Source: an uncultured Prevotella sp.
Lineage (GTDB): Bacteria; Bacteroidota; Bacteroidia; Bacteroidales; Bacteroidaceae
Length of the DNA stretch: 62,098 nt
Direction of reading: 5' to 3'
NCBI GenBank assembly: GCA_902495455.1
Contig: CABUXJ010000014.1
Span: 1 to 62,098, forward strand
Part shown: positions 19,042 through 28,072 of the stretch, piece after piece
How positions within the stretch are numbered: position 1 is the first letter of the stretch
How the letters are laid out: every line of letters begins with the position of its first letter
Program-made: the position numbers and the translations under genes
Notes under the pieces: model-generated
Databases searched by the model: none
Told to the model about the DNA's origin: nothing
Seen by the model: the letters and a program-made list of their open reading frames with translations, nothing else

Positions 19042-19512
19042 ATGAAAGATAGAATCAGACAGGTCATGGAGTCACTCCACATGAGCCAACAGGTCTTCGC
19101 TCAGTTCATCGAAATGTCACCCGCTTCACTTAGCGGAATATTCACCGAGCGCACCCGTCCCACCCTAAATACGGTCGAGGCAATCAAAAAGAAAATTCCT
19201 AACATCAGCACCGACTGGCTCATGTTCGGTACGGGAAGTATGTATGTGAAGTCGGATGATGACACCCCGGTCTCTCCGGAACAGCCTTCCGATATGACCG
19301 AACCGATGCTCGATTTTAGTGCGTCTGACTTCCCCACTACTCCGCAAATAACTCCGGTCGCTACTAATCATGATAACGGTCGAAATGTGCGCCCGGAAAT
19401 TGTCCGTGAGGAAATCAAATATATTGACAAACCGCAACGTAAAATTACTGAAATTCGAGTCTATTTTGACGATCTTACTTTTGAAACGTTTGTGCCTTCG
19501 AAGGACAGGTGA
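19042..19512 (+). CDS. XRE-type helix-turn-helix regulator
   Basis: The protein has 156 residues. Residues 1-60 form a helix-turn-helix (MSQQVFAQFIEMSPASLSGI) followed by TDWLMFGTGSMY, the usual end of a phage-repressor-like XRE domain. A proline-rich linker of about 60 residues leads to a conserved-looking tail (KYIDKPQRKITEIRVYFDD). It is a cytoplasmic DNA-binding protein. The long AT-rich leader with recurring TTTACAA words suggests autoregulation. The target genes are unknown, and the pyrK-pyrD pair downstream has its own promoter. Confidence 0.85.
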   Translation: MKDRIRQVMESLHMSQQVFAQFIEMSPASLSGIFTERTRPTLNTVEAIKKKIPNISTDWLMFGTGSMYVKSDDDTPVSPEQPSDMTEPMLDFSASDFPTTPQITPVATNHDNGRNVRPEIVREEIKYIDKPQRKITEIRVYFDDLTFETFVPSKDR

Positions 19513-19529
19513 TTGACGATCAACACGTC

Positions 19530-19600
19530 GTACTGTGAGTACAAGGTCTCTGTACTCACAGTACAAGGTCTCTGTACTGATGGTGCAAGAGCCTTGTACT
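19530..19600. repeat. Palindromic GTACTG repeats
   Basis: GTACTGTGAGTAC (19530-19542) and GTACTCACAGTAC (19552-19564) form a perfect 13-bp stem with a 9-base loop. The loop sequence AAGGTCTCT recurs just downstream, followed by a diverged copy ending TTGTACTGATGG. There is no T-run, so it is not a typical terminator. Confidence 0.75.
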
Positions 19601-19676
19601 GATGGCGCGGTGCACGTGCGATTTCTAAAATGCGATATTGCTGATATGAAATCGACCTTAAATGGATTTTTTTCTT

Positions 19677-19684
19677 TATATTTG
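19677..19684 (+). promoter_or_regulatory. -7 box (TATATTTG) for pyrK-pyrD
   Basis: TATATTTG lies 56 bases before the ATG at 19740. It falls inside the open frame that continues upstream of that ATG, which supports the later start. Confidence 0.6.
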
Positions 19685-19739
19685 CAGTCGAAATAACATA
19701 TATTTATCATATAAAGATAAAAACAATCCAATAGTGAAA

Positions 19740-20519
19740 ATGAAGAAGTACATCCTCGACCTTACGGTCAAAGCCGTGGAGCACATCAACAGTCGTTATG
19801 TGCTCATTCGGCTGACGGACGACCGGCCTCTGCCGGAGATGCGGCCCGGCCAGTTTGTGGAAGTGCGTGCCGACGGTACGGCGAACACCTTCCTGCGCCG
19901 TCCGATATCCATCAATTTCGTGGATCGTGACGCCAACGAACTTTGGTTGCTCGTGGCCGCTGTGGGTGATGGCACCCGTCACATCGCTTCCGTACAGCCC
20001 GGCGGACGTCTCAACTGTGTCCTGCCTCTGGGCAACGGCTTCACTATGCCAGCCGCGCCCACTGAGCGGGTGCTTCTTGTCGGCGGTGGCGTAGGTGTGG
20101 CTCCGCTGCTCTACATGGGCGCGGAGATGAAGCGGATTGGCAGTGAGCCCACTTTCCTGCTCGGAGCGCGCACTGAGGCTGACCTGCTGGAGCTGGACCA
20201 TTTTAGTAAGTACGGGCGCGTGTGCGTGACGACGGAAGACGGTTCGGCCGGCGAACGGGGTTTCGTGACCAATCATTCCGTTCTGACAGAAGAGCCGCGG
20301 TTTGACCGTATCGCTACCTGCGGACCGAAACCGATGATGGTGGCCGTAGCCCGTTATGCCTCCGGTGCGGGCATTTGTTGTGAGGCGTCGCTGGAGAATA
20401 TGATGGCCTGCGGCGTGGGTGCATGCTTGTGTTGTGTGGAAAAGACCACAGTGGGCAATCTGTGTGTGTGCAAGGAAGGTCCGGTGTTTAACGTAAAGAA
20501 ACTGTTATGGCAGATCTGA
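19740..20519 (+). CDS. pyrK: Dihydroorotate dehydrogenase electron-transfer subunit
   Basis: A ferredoxin-reductase-like protein of 259 residues from ATG 19740 (MKKYILDLTV). It carries an FAD-binding RRPISI motif, an NAD-binding LLVGGGVGVAPLLYMG block and a C-terminal cysteine cluster (CGVGACLCCVEK...CVCKEGPVF) for the 2Fe-2S centre. It passes electrons from the catalytic subunit to NAD+. An upstream ATG at 19662 would put the -7 box inside the gene, so I reject it. Its 3' end overlaps pyrD by 13 bases, indicating coupled translation. Confidence 0.93.
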   Translation: MKKYILDLTVKAVEHINSRYVLIRLTDDRPLPEMRPGQFVEVRADGTANTFLRRPISINFVDRDANELWLLVAAVGDGTRHIASVQPGGRLNCVLPLGNGFTMPAAPTERVLLVGGGVGVAPLLYMGAEMKRIGSEPTFLLGARTEADLLELDHFSKYGRVCVTTEDGSAGERGFVTNHSVLTEEPRFDRIATCGPKPMMVAVARYASGAGICCEASLENMMACGVGACLCCVEKTTVGNLCVCKEGPVFNVKKLLWQI

Positions 20520-21418
20520 GTGTAAAGATAAACAATCTGTGCCTGAAGAATCCCGTGATTACGGCGTCGGGCACGTTCGGCTACGGCCTTGAGTTTGCCG
20601 ATTTCGTGCCGTTGGACGGCATCGGCGGAATAATCGTTAAGGGAACTACCCTGAAGCCGCGGGAGGGCAATGACTATCCGCGTATGGCCGAAACGGCCCA
20701 CGGTATGCTCAATTGCGTGGGACTGCAGAACAAGGGAGTTGATTACTTTTGCGAGAATATCTATCCGCAGATAAAGGACATCGACACCAATATGATAGTC
20801 AACGTCAGCGGTTCGTCACCCGAAGACTATGCCGAGTGCGCCGCCCGCATCGACGCTCTGGAGCGTATTCCGGCCATCGAACTCAACATCTCCTGTCCCA
20901 ACGTGCGTGACGGCGGCATGGCTTTCGGTGTGACCTGCGAGGGAGCAGCAAGTGTCGTTCGCGCCGTACGTGCCCGTTACGGCAAGACGCTCATCGTCAA
21001 GCTGTCGCCCAACGTTACCGACATATCCGAGATAGCCCGTGCCTGTGAGGCAGAGGGGGCCGACAGTGTCTCGCTCATCAACACCCTGATGGGCATGTCC
21101 ATCGACATTGAGCGCCGCCGTTCGCGCCTCAGCATCGGCACCGGCGGACTGAGCGGTCCGGCTGTCAAGCCCGTCGCCCTGCGCATGGTGTGGCAGGTCG
21201 CGCGTGCCGTGAAGATACCCGTAATCGGGTTAGGAGGTATCACGACGGCCACCGATGCCATCGAATTCATCATGGCAGGAGCCACGGCGGTGGAAATAGG
21301 TACGGCCAATTTCCTCGATCCGGCCGTGACTATAAAGGTGCGCGACGGTATCGACGCATGGCTTGATGCCCACGGTTGTCGTTCGGTGAATGAAATCGTA
21401 GGTGCATTAGACGCATAA
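20507..21418 (+). CDS. pyrD: Dihydroorotate dehydrogenase B catalytic subunit
   Basis: This class 1B FMN enzyme of 303 residues oxidises dihydroorotate to orotate in pyrimidine synthesis. It shows TASGTFGYGLEF, the active-site cysteine block ELNISCPNVRDGG, VKLSPNVTD, GTGGLSGPAVKPVALRMV and the phosphate-binding GLGGITTATDAIEFIMAGA. It forms a heterotetramer with the PyrK subunit encoded just upstream and overlapping it. A terminator follows within 10 bases of the stop, so pyrK-pyrD is a closed two-gene unit. Confidence 0.95.
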   Translation: MADLSVKINNLCLKNPVITASGTFGYGLEFADFVPLDGIGGIIVKGTTLKPREGNDYPRMAETAHGMLNCVGLQNKGVDYFCENIYPQIKDIDTNMIVNVSGSSPEDYAECAARIDALERIPAIELNISCPNVRDGGMAFGVTCEGAASVVRAVRARYGKTLIVKLSPNVTDISEIARACEAEGADSVSLINTLMGMSIDIERRRSRLSIGTGGLSGPAVKPVALRMVWQVARAVKIPVIGLGGITTATDAIEFIMAGATAVEIGTANFLDPAVTIKVRDGIDAWLDAHGCRSVNEIVGALDA

Positions 21419-21426
21419 GAAAGTGT

Positions 21427-21458
21427 GGACTGCACATTGTGGCAGTCCTTTATTTTTT
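21427..21458 (+). terminator. Terminator after pyrD
   Basis: GGACTGC (21427-21433) pairs with GCAGTCC (21442-21448), followed by a T-rich run. Confidence 0.85.
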
Positions 21459-21511
21459 GATTTTAAGCCTATCTATTTGATTACGTGCGCGCGTACATCA
21501 TGTTTTTTAAT

Positions 21512-21519
21512 TATATTTG
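21512..21519 (+). promoter_or_regulatory. -7 box (TATATTTG) for the pectate lyase gene
   Basis: TATATTTG lies 42 bases before the ATG at 21561. No clear -33 partner was found. Confidence 0.5.
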
Positions 21520-21560
21520 CAGGTCAAACTATTAACTGAAAACTAATTATCAGTATTTAT

Positions 21561-24500
21561 ATGAAAGCTAAAAAAACTACTCTGCTTCTTGGCTCGCTGC
21601 TATTGTGCGGCAGCCTCAGCGTCAGCGCCCAGCAGCTGGCGTTTCCCGGAGCACAGGGTTGGGGACGTTTCGCTACCGGCGGACGTACTGGTACTGTTTA
21701 TCATGTGACCAACCTCAACGACAGTGGTACGGGTTCACTGCGTGACGCAGTAAGTCAGCCGAACCGCATCGTCGTATTCGACGTTGCCGGAGTCATCCGA
21801 ATCAACACCCGCATCGTGTTCGCCAGAAACCTCTATGTGGCCGGACAGACAGCTCCGGGCGAGGGTATCACCGTCTATGGTAACGGCGTTTCGTTCTCAG
21901 GTGCCACCAACACCATCGTGCGCTACATGCGTTTCCGCATGGGTAAGGTCGGCGACAGTGGAAAGGATTGCGCCGGAATAGCCAACGGAACGGACATGAT
22001 CTTCGACCATTGCTCGTTCTCTTGGGGACTTGATGAGACGTTCTCCATCAACCCCGACGGCAAGGGCACAAAACCGGAGCGCATCACTATCTCCAACACT
22101 ATCATGGGACAGGGTCTCATGACCCACTCTGCCGGAGGACTGATGCAGTCTGACAACATCACACTCTACCGCAATCTCTATGTTGACAATAGTACCCGTA
22201 ACAACAAGATAAAGGGTATTAACCAGTATGTCAATAACATTGTATACAACTGGAAGAACGCCGCATACAACATGGGTGGCGACTCTGAGGGTGACAGCTA
22301 CTGCAATATCGAGAGCAACCTTTTTATAAATGGACCGGCCAAGGGTGGTGCTGCGTTCACCGGAGGAAACACCAACTTCCACTTCTACGGTGACGACAAC
22401 TGGCAGGACAGCAACATGGACGGCAAGTTTGATCCGTCGTTGGTGACAGACTATTCTGCCGCAGACCGTCAGGACACACCCTACGATTATCCTGAATTGG
22501 AGAAGTTCCCCGGCAATACGCTTGTCGACAACCTTCTGCCGACAATCGGTGCATCACTGCCTTACCGCGACCTGTCGGACTGCTACATGATTGATGAGGT
22601 CTATTCTTTCGGTAAGAAGGGCGCGCTCATATATGACGAGAAGTCGCTCATCTACGGCACACCCGACACGTGGAATATGTGGGCCGGTAACAAGCGCGTT
22701 GATACTGATGGCGATGGTATGCCTGACGCATGGGAGACGGCCAACGGCACCAATCCGAATGTGAACGACGCCATGACCATCGCGACCAACGGATATACTA
22801 ACATCGAGAACTACATCAACAGCATCACACGTGACGACCGCGACTACTTCCTTCGTGCGCCGCTCTGTTTGCAGCATGAGATTTCGACAGAGAACTCTAT
22901 CACTGTGACATGGCTCGACTATACGGACAATGAGGAAGGCTTCATCGTCGAGCTGGAGAAGAACGGGGCTTTTGTGGAAGTGGGCCGTACGGCTGCCGAT
23001 GTCAACGTCTTTACGATTACGGACGAATCGTTCGAACCGGCCACAGCTTATAATGTGCGTGTACGTGCATTTGCCGGCGAGAATGTTTCGGAATATTCCA
23101 ATACGCTGACGGCAAAGACACGTCCTGTTCCGGTGGAGGTTGTCGACATCGACACATTCGCTCCCGATTACACATGGGCAGGCGGTAGCGGTGCATGGAA
23201 CATGGCTTCGACCAACTGGACCGAAGGTGGAACATACGCTGACGGTAAGAATGTGCTCTTCGCCCCGACGGAAAACATCGAGGTGGACATCACCGAAAGC
23301 GTACAGCCAGCAGCCGTAGTGGTGAAAGGTGACGCCGATGTGACTTTGAAAGGAACCGGTTCTATCGCCGGTGTTTCTTCGCTGAATAAAGCTGGAACTG
23401 GTGCGCTCATCGTTCAGACACCCCAGAGTTATGAGGGTGCTACGGTGTTGCACGACGGTACTTATGAGTTCTCGACCATCGCCAATGGCGGTGTTGCCAG
23501 CGGTCTCGGTGCTTCTCAGGAATTCGCACAAAACTGGATTTGGGCCGGCGGTACATACAAGTACACCGGAGCGAGCGCATCGACCAACCGTTCGGCCACG
23601 CTCGACGGCAACACGACGTTCAACATTGAGAACAAGGCGGCTGCTATCAGCATGTCGGGCTCAATCGAAGGAGCCGGCAATCTGACTGTCGACGGTGCTG
23701 GACAGATAACGGTCAACAACACTGAATTCTTCAAGTACGACGGCAATCTGATAATGAAGGGCGGCAAGGTGCTGCTCAATGGCGAGATGGTTTCCAAGGC
23801 CGGACTCGGCACGGTGAGCAAGCTCGTGATGTGCGGTGGTACGTTTGCCACATCCAGCGGCAACGACAAGAACCCCACATACACCTTCCCCATCGAAATA
23901 ACAGAAGATACCCATTCTTCCATTTCATTCTTCCGTAACTGCCTGATTAAGTCGGCTGTGAGCGGTAGCGGAACAGTTGATTGGGAGGTGAACTGGGTTC
24001 GCGAGTACATCGAGGGCGACTGGAGCAAATTTACGGGTCGCGTCATTGTCAACGGAACCGGTAAGGCCGCTAACAGCCAGTTCGCTATCCGTAACGGCAG
24101 TGGTATCCAAAACGGAACATTCACTCTTAAGGGAACGGCCCAGATTGTCGGTGGCAAGAATGAGTCAACGTATTATCTTGGCGGTCTGTCGGGTGCAGCC
24201 GGCACATTCCTTTCCGGATTTGACGTTAAGAATGCCGGTAGAGGAACATGGATTGTCGGTTCGGCAAATACGGACGAGACTTTCAACGGTGTCATCGACG
24301 GCCGTGCCCAGGGCGGTAAGGACGGTACGACGAGCATTGAGAAGGTCGGCTCGGGCGACTGGCGCCTCACCGGAAATAACATCTACAAGGGTACGACCCA
24401 GATTCGCGGCGGCCGTCTCGTCGTGAACGGCAACAACAGCGGCGCCGGCGCATACACAGTCAATGCCAACGCCACGCTGGCCGGTAAGGGAACCGTAGGC

Positions 24501-25586
24501 GGTGCCGTGTCGGTGAAGAGCGACGGAATCGTCTTTGCAGGCGATACGCTCATCGACGGTAGCACCCTTACGCTGGGCAAGACCCTCAACGTCGCTTCCG
24601 GAGCTATCGTGAGCATACCGGCAACGTCGCTGACCTGCAACTCAATCACTCTGAAAGGCAACATGACGATAGCCGATGGCGCTACATTGAAGTTTGCCGA
24701 GGAAGGCTTGGACAAAGCTCCATACGACGCAACTGTTTATCAGGTGTTCAACCTTGCCGGTGGAACAATCAGCGGAACATTCGCCAATGTCGAGCTTCCC
24801 GAACTTGGTAAGGACCAGACATGGGACCTCTCTTCTCTCTATACCGAAGGAACAATCAAGGTTGTCGGCGGTGAGACGAACCCCGGCGGTGAAGAGCCCG
24901 GTCCCGGTCCGGATGAACCCGGCGAGACGAAGACAGCCCTGCTCACATGGGGCAACATGACGCCCGGTTCTTATGACGGTGTCGGTACGAACAACATGCT
25001 GACAGGAACTGTTGGTGACGATGCCGAAGGTTTCTCGCTTGTTGTTACCGGCAATCTCTCGAAGAATTTCTCGGCTGCCGACAAGATTAACGTAGAATAT
25101 AACGGTCAGTCCCTCACCCGCACGACAATCAAGCTGTCCAACGGTGCCGAGGAGAGCGTGTTCATGCCCAGCGGTGCCAAGGCAACGAAGATTACGCTTT
25201 GGAGCTATACCAACGTGACCACGGCCAACCGTACTTCATATTGGGCAAACGTGGCAGGAACGGACTATACAGAGGAGAACTCCGTGATACTTGCCCCGAC
25301 GAAGGACACGGCCAACCCCAACAAGGTTTCGTTCGACCTTAACGACGTTGCCGACGTTGTGACGTTCAGGAACACCGGTGAGCAGCAGTGTGTCATCATA
25401 GGCCTTGAATATCACTTCGGTGGTACCAGCGGCTGCATCACAACCGTTGGCGGTGACAACACTCCCGTGCGCATTGACTACTACACCGTTTCCGGTGAGC
25501 GTGTAGCAACTCCTGGCAAGGGTCTCTATATCATGCGCGCCACAACGGCGTCCGGCAAGACCATTACCCGCAAGGTCGTTCTGTAA
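21561..25586 (+). CDS. Secreted PL1 pectate lyase with autotransporter-type repeats and T9SS-like tail
   Basis: A 1341-residue multidomain exoprotein. A signal peptide (1-24) precedes a PL1 parallel beta-helix (about 27-330: LAFPGAQGWGRFATGGRTG, FDVAGVIRI, YMRFRMG, FDHCSFSWGLDE). A calcium-type DTDGDGMPDAWE motif lies near 381-392, then an FnIII-like domain (about 440-525). Repeated autotransporter-associated beta strands (for example GNNIYKGTTQIRGGRLVVNG) fill about 540-1090. After a Pro/Gly/Glu linker near 1105 comes a carbohydrate-binding-like domain, and the C-terminus (YTVSGERV...GLYIMR...KVVL) looks like a type A T9SS sorting tail. It likely cleaves pectin at the surface. PL1 is clear; secretion by T9SS is inference from the tail. 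Confidence 0.85.
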   Translation: MKAKKTTLLLGSLLLCGSLSVSAQQLAFPGAQGWGRFATGGRTGTVYHVTNLNDSGTGSLRDAVSQPNRIVVFDVAGVIRINTRIVFARNLYVAGQTAPGEGITVYGNGVSFSGATNTIVRYMRFRMGKVGDSGKDCAGIANGTDMIFDHCSFSWGLDETFSINPDGKGTKPERITISNTIMGQGLMTHSAGGLMQSDNITLYRNLYVDNSTRNNKIKGINQYVNNIVYNWKNAAYNMGGDSEGDSYCNIESNLFINGPAKGGAAFTGGNTNFHFYGDDNWQDSNMDGKFDPSLVTDYSAADRQDTPYDYPELEKFPGNTLVDNLLPTIGASLPYRDLSDCYMIDEVYSFGKKGALIYDEKSLIYGTPDTWNMWAGNKRVDTDGDGMPDAWETANGTNPNVNDAMTIATNGYTNIENYINSITRDDRDYFLRAPLCLQHEISTENSITVTWLDYTDNEEGFIVELEKNGAFVEVGRTAADVNVFTITDESFEPATAYNVRVRAFAGENVSEYSNTLTAKTRPVPVEVVDIDTFAPDYTWAGGSGAWNMASTNWTEGGTYADGKNVLFAPTENIEVDITESVQPAAVVVKGDADVTLKGTGSIAGVSSLNKAGTGALIVQTPQSYEGATVLHDGTYEFSTIANGGVASGLGASQEFAQNWIWAGGTYKYTGASASTNRSATLDGNTTFNIENKAAAISMSGSIEGAGNLTVDGAGQITVNNTEFFKYDGNLIMKGGKVLLNGEMVSKAGLGTVSKLVMCGGTFATSSGNDKNPTYTFPIEITEDTHSSISFFRNCLIKSAVSGSGTVDWEVNWVREYIEGDWSKFTGRVIVNGTGKAANSQFAIRNGSGIQNGTFTLKGTAQIVGGKNESTYYLGGLSGAAGTFLSGFDVKNAGRGTWIVGSANTDETFNGVIDGRAQGGKDGTTSIEKVGSGDWRLTGNNIYKGTTQIRGGRLVVNGNNSGAGAYTVNANATLAGKGTVGGAVSVKSDGIVFAGDTLIDGSTLTLGKTLNVASGAIVSIPATSLTCNSITLKGNMTIADGATLKFAEEGLDKAPYDATVYQVFNLAGGTISGTFANVELPELGKDQTWDLSSLYTEGTIKVVGGETNPGGEEPGPGPDEPGETKTALLTWGNMTPGSYDGVGTNNMLTGTVGDDAEGFSLVVTGNLSKNFSAADKINVEYNGQSLTRTTIKLSNGAEESVFMPSGAKATKITLWSYTNVTTANRTSYWANVAGTDYTEENSVILAPTKDTANPNKVSFDLNDVADVVTFRNTGEQQCVIIGLEYHFGGTSGCITTVGGDNTPVRIDYYTVSGERVATPGKGLYIMRATTASGKTITRKVVL

Positions 25587-25630
25587 GCAACTCCTTATGG
25601 CTCTCCCCTCAGGGAGATGTCTGCGATATG

Positions 25631-25676
25631 AAATCGCCCGATGGAAAAACATTCTCCATCGGGCGATTTTTTTTTA
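25631..25676 (+). terminator. Terminator after the pectate lyase gene
   Basis: Perfect 15-bp arms AAATCGCCCGATGGA (25631-25645) and its complement (25655-25669) are followed by a T-run. Confidence 0.95.
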
Positions 25677-25781
25677 TTTGCATGTTTTCGGCAATGTACA
25701 CATAGAGTAGTGATGAAAGGATGAAACTGCATTTACCGGACAGCAATAGTTCTTTCGGGATTGGCCGGCTGCGATATATAA

Positions 25782-25877
25782 AAAATTTGAGGGCGACCAA
25801 ACGATCGCCCTCAACCAACACAAAAACTAAACTAGACTTAACTAAAGCATATTAAAGAATTTCCCAATCCCTCAATA
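25782..25877 (-). ncRNA. Candidate ~95-nt small RNA
   Basis: On the minus strand a complete promoter, TTTG (25912-25915), a 20-base spacer and TATCTTTG (25884-25891), predicts a start near 25877. The transcript would run about 95 nt to a hairpin (25787-25796 with 25805-25814; arms TTGAGGGCGA/TCGCCCTCAA) followed on that strand by a run of T. There is no meaningful open frame in between. It lies just beyond the aroC terminator and opposite the pectate lyase gene's 3' side. I cannot match it to a named RNA family. Confidence 0.5.
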
Positions 25878-25903
25878 GCGTTACAAAGATAAGCATAAAA
25901 AAT

Positions 25904-25931
25904 GAAAGCAGCAAATGTTTCTGCTGCTTTC
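25904..25931 (-). terminator. Terminator after aroC
   Basis: GAAAGCAGCA (25904-25913) pairs with TGCTGCTTTC (25922-25931), with A/T runs on both sides. Its loop holds the TTTG used by the candidate small-RNA promoter. Confidence 0.85.
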
Positions 25932-25952
25932 ACATTTTTTAAATATACATTT

Positions 25953-27029
25953 CTACAATTTCACCGTTTTGTTCATCAGATACTGGTCCAATATCGTGAT
26001 GGCCGCCATCGCTTCGACAATGGGAACAGCCCTTGGGAGAACACACGGATCGTGTCGTCCGCGTGCGGTCAGGGTAGTGGCGTTGCCCTCCTTATCGACG
26101 GTCTGCTGCTCCATGAGCAGTGTGGCCACGGGCTTGAAAGCGACGCGGAAGAAAATCTCCCGTCCGTTGCTGATGCCGCCCTGTATGCCTCCGCTGCGGT
26201 TTGTTGCGGTCGTAATCCGGTCGTCCGTCGAGGTGAACGTGTCGTTCTGCTCGGAGCCTCGGGCGGTCACACCGCCGAATCCTTCGCCATATTCAAATCC
26301 TTTGACGGCGTTGATGCTCAGCATCGCGGCGCCCAACGCGGCGTGCAACTTGCCGAACTCCGGTTCGCCGAGTCCCGCAGGACAGCCCTTGATGACACAG
26401 GCGATGATGCCCCCGATGGTGTCGCCGTCGGCCTTGACGCGGCATATCAGGTCCTCCATCTCGGCCGCTTTCTTCAGGTCGGGACAACGCACGGCGTTTG
26501 TCTCCGTCAGCGAGAGGTCGTGGCTGTGCCAGTCGCGGTCGATGGCGATGTCGCCGACCTGCGCCGTATAGGCCTGTATGCTGATGCCGAGCTGTCGCAG
26601 GGCCAGTTTGGCCAGTGCTCCGGCCACGCATCGGCTGATGGTTACGCGGGCCGACGAGCGTCCGCCGCCGCGGTGGTCACGCCGGCCATACTTCTCCGTG
26701 TATGTGAAGTCGGCGTGTGACGGACGGAAGAGACAGCGCATGTTCTCGTAGTCCTGCGAGTGCTGATTGGTGTTGCGGACGATAAATCCGATGGGACATC
26801 CCGTCGACTTCCCCTCAAAGACGCCGCTGAGCAGTTCGACCCGGTCGGCCTCGTTGCGTGAGGTCGTGATGCGGCTCTGTCCAGGGCGGCGCCGGTCGAG
26901 TTCGCTCTGTATGAAGTCGATGTCGATGTCGATGCCGGCCGGCATGCCGTCGACCACTCCTCCGACGGCCGGGCCGTGGCTCTCGCCGAATGTCGTCAGC
27001 GTGAATATGTTACCGAAAATGTTTCTCAT
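25953..27029 (-). CDS. aroC: Chorismate synthase
   Basis: The 358-residue protein opens MRNIFGNIFTLTTFGESHG, the family's diagnostic N-terminus, and continues with RRRPGQSRITTSRNEAD, the FMN-site block HADFTYTEKYG...DHRGGGRSSAR, and GFEYGEGFGG...SGGIQGGISNG. It makes chorismate, the branch point that feeds the Phe/Tyr operon 17 kb away. A good Shine-Dalgarno (AGGAG) lies 8 bases before the ATG, unusual in this window. It follows slyD by 39 bases on the same strand and probably shares its transcript. Confidence 0.97.
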   Translation of the reverse strand: MRNIFGNIFTLTTFGESHGPAVGGVVDGMPAGIDIDIDFIQSELDRRRPGQSRITTSRNEADRVELLSGVFEGKSTGCPIGFIVRNTNQHSQDYENMRCLFRPSHADFTYTEKYGRRDHRGGGRSSARVTISRCVAGALAKLALRQLGISIQAYTAQVGDIAIDRDWHSHDLSLTETNAVRCPDLKKAAEMEDLICRVKADGDTIGGIIACVIKGCPAGLGEPEFGKLHAALGAAMLSINAVKGFEYGEGFGGVTARGSEQNDTFTSTDDRITTATNRSGGIQGGISNGREIFFRVAFKPVATLLMEQQTVDKEGNATTLTARGRHDPCVLPRAVPIVEAMAAITILDQYLMNKTVKL

Positions 27030-27068
27030 GCGTCGTTCTCCTGATGGTGATGAATGAGGCCAATGATG

Positions 27069-27668
27069 TCAGTGACATCCGCATCCGCCGTCGTGACATC
27101 CGCCATCGCAGTCGCAGTCACCGTCGCCACAGTCGCCGTGGCATCCACCATGACATCCGCAGCCGCATCCTTCGCCGCTCAGGCGGTTGATCATGCCCTG
27201 TATCTCGTCGTTGGTCGCCTCGCGACATTCGGTGACACGGCCCTTGAAGTTGAGCGTCTTGCCGGCCAGCGGGTGGTTGAGGTCTATCTTGACCGTGTCG
27301 TCACCGATCTCGAGCACGCGGCCGTAGAAGCGGTTGCCGTCCTCGTTCTGCAGCGGGATGATGGCGTCCTTGTAGATATTCTCGTGGTCGAAGTGGCCGT
27401 TGATGCAAAACATCGAGCGCTCCAGATCCAGCACACGCGCGGCCTCATAGTCACCGTAGGCCTCGTCCTTGGTCAGGGTGAAGTCGAAGGTGGCGTCTTT
27501 GGCGAGTCCGGCGATATTTTTCTCGAAAGCGTCGAGTGTCACGCCGAAACCGCTGATGAACTGAAACGGGCGGTCTGCCGTGGTCTTTTCCACGAGTTCC
27601 GTCTTGTCGCCATCGACGGTATAGAGCTGATAGTCGACGGCGATGTACTTGTTGATTGGCTTTTCCAT
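27069..27668 (-). CDS. slyD: FKBP-type peptidyl-prolyl isomerase with metal-binding tail
   Basis: A SlyD-type protein of 199 residues. The FKBP half carries FQFISGFGVTLDAFEKNIAGL, the inserted-flap region follows (DYEAARVLDLERSMF...), and DLNHPLAGKTLNF closes the catalytic domain. The last ~35 residues are almost entirely Gly, Cys, His and Asp (GCGCGCHGGCHGDCGDGD and on), a nickel/zinc-binding tail like that of E. coli SlyD. It acts as a cytoplasmic folding factor and metal store. It sits 39 bases upstream of aroC. Confidence 0.93.
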   Translation of the reverse strand: MEKPINKYIAVDYQLYTVDGDKTELVEKTTADRPFQFISGFGVTLDAFEKNIAGLAKDATFDFTLTKDEAYGDYEAARVLDLERSMFCINGHFDHENIYKDAIIPLQNEDGNRFYGRVLEIGDDTVKIDLNHPLAGKTLNFKGRVTECREATNDEIQGMINRLSGEGCGCGCHGGCHGDCGDGDCDCDGGCHDGGCGCH

Positions 27669-27710
27669 TTTTTGTTATCTTTTTGTTTTGTTATTCCGTA
27701 AAGTCTGCCT

Positions 27711-27924
27711 GAGGATGTTGCAGAACTCGCATGATAGTCTTTAAGTGGGGTGTTCTCACTCCCCTCCTTTGTAAGGAGTGGTAGGGGGAGGTTTGTCTTA
27801 TCCCGACGTCAAATGCAATGATTCTCAGAGAATTATTACCCAACCACCCCTAACCCCTCCTTGCGAAGGAGGGGAGTGAGAACACCCCACTTAAAGGCCC
27901 CCATGCGAGTTCTGCAACTTCCTC
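27711..27924. repeat. Long inverted-repeat element (~214 bp)
   Basis: The left arm from GAGGATGTTGCAGAACTCGC (27711) through AAGTGGGGTGTTCTCACTCC is matched by the right arm ending AACTTCCTC at 27924, with only short interruptions. Total pairing is about 80 bp per arm around a ~60-base centre. It fills most of the gap between slyD and the 28073 gene; the remainder of 27669-28072 holds nothing recognisable. Confidence 0.85.
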
Positions 27925-28072
27925 CGTGTGTCTGCGCGAGCATACACCCTGCAAAGATACGCATTAAATTCCACAAATCAGTCGAAAACAGACGAAAAGC
28001 CCGATGGCCAATCCGCAATGCTGCCTGTTTTTATGTATGTTTTCTGTCCGTGAGGGGCATTTCGCGGGTTAT

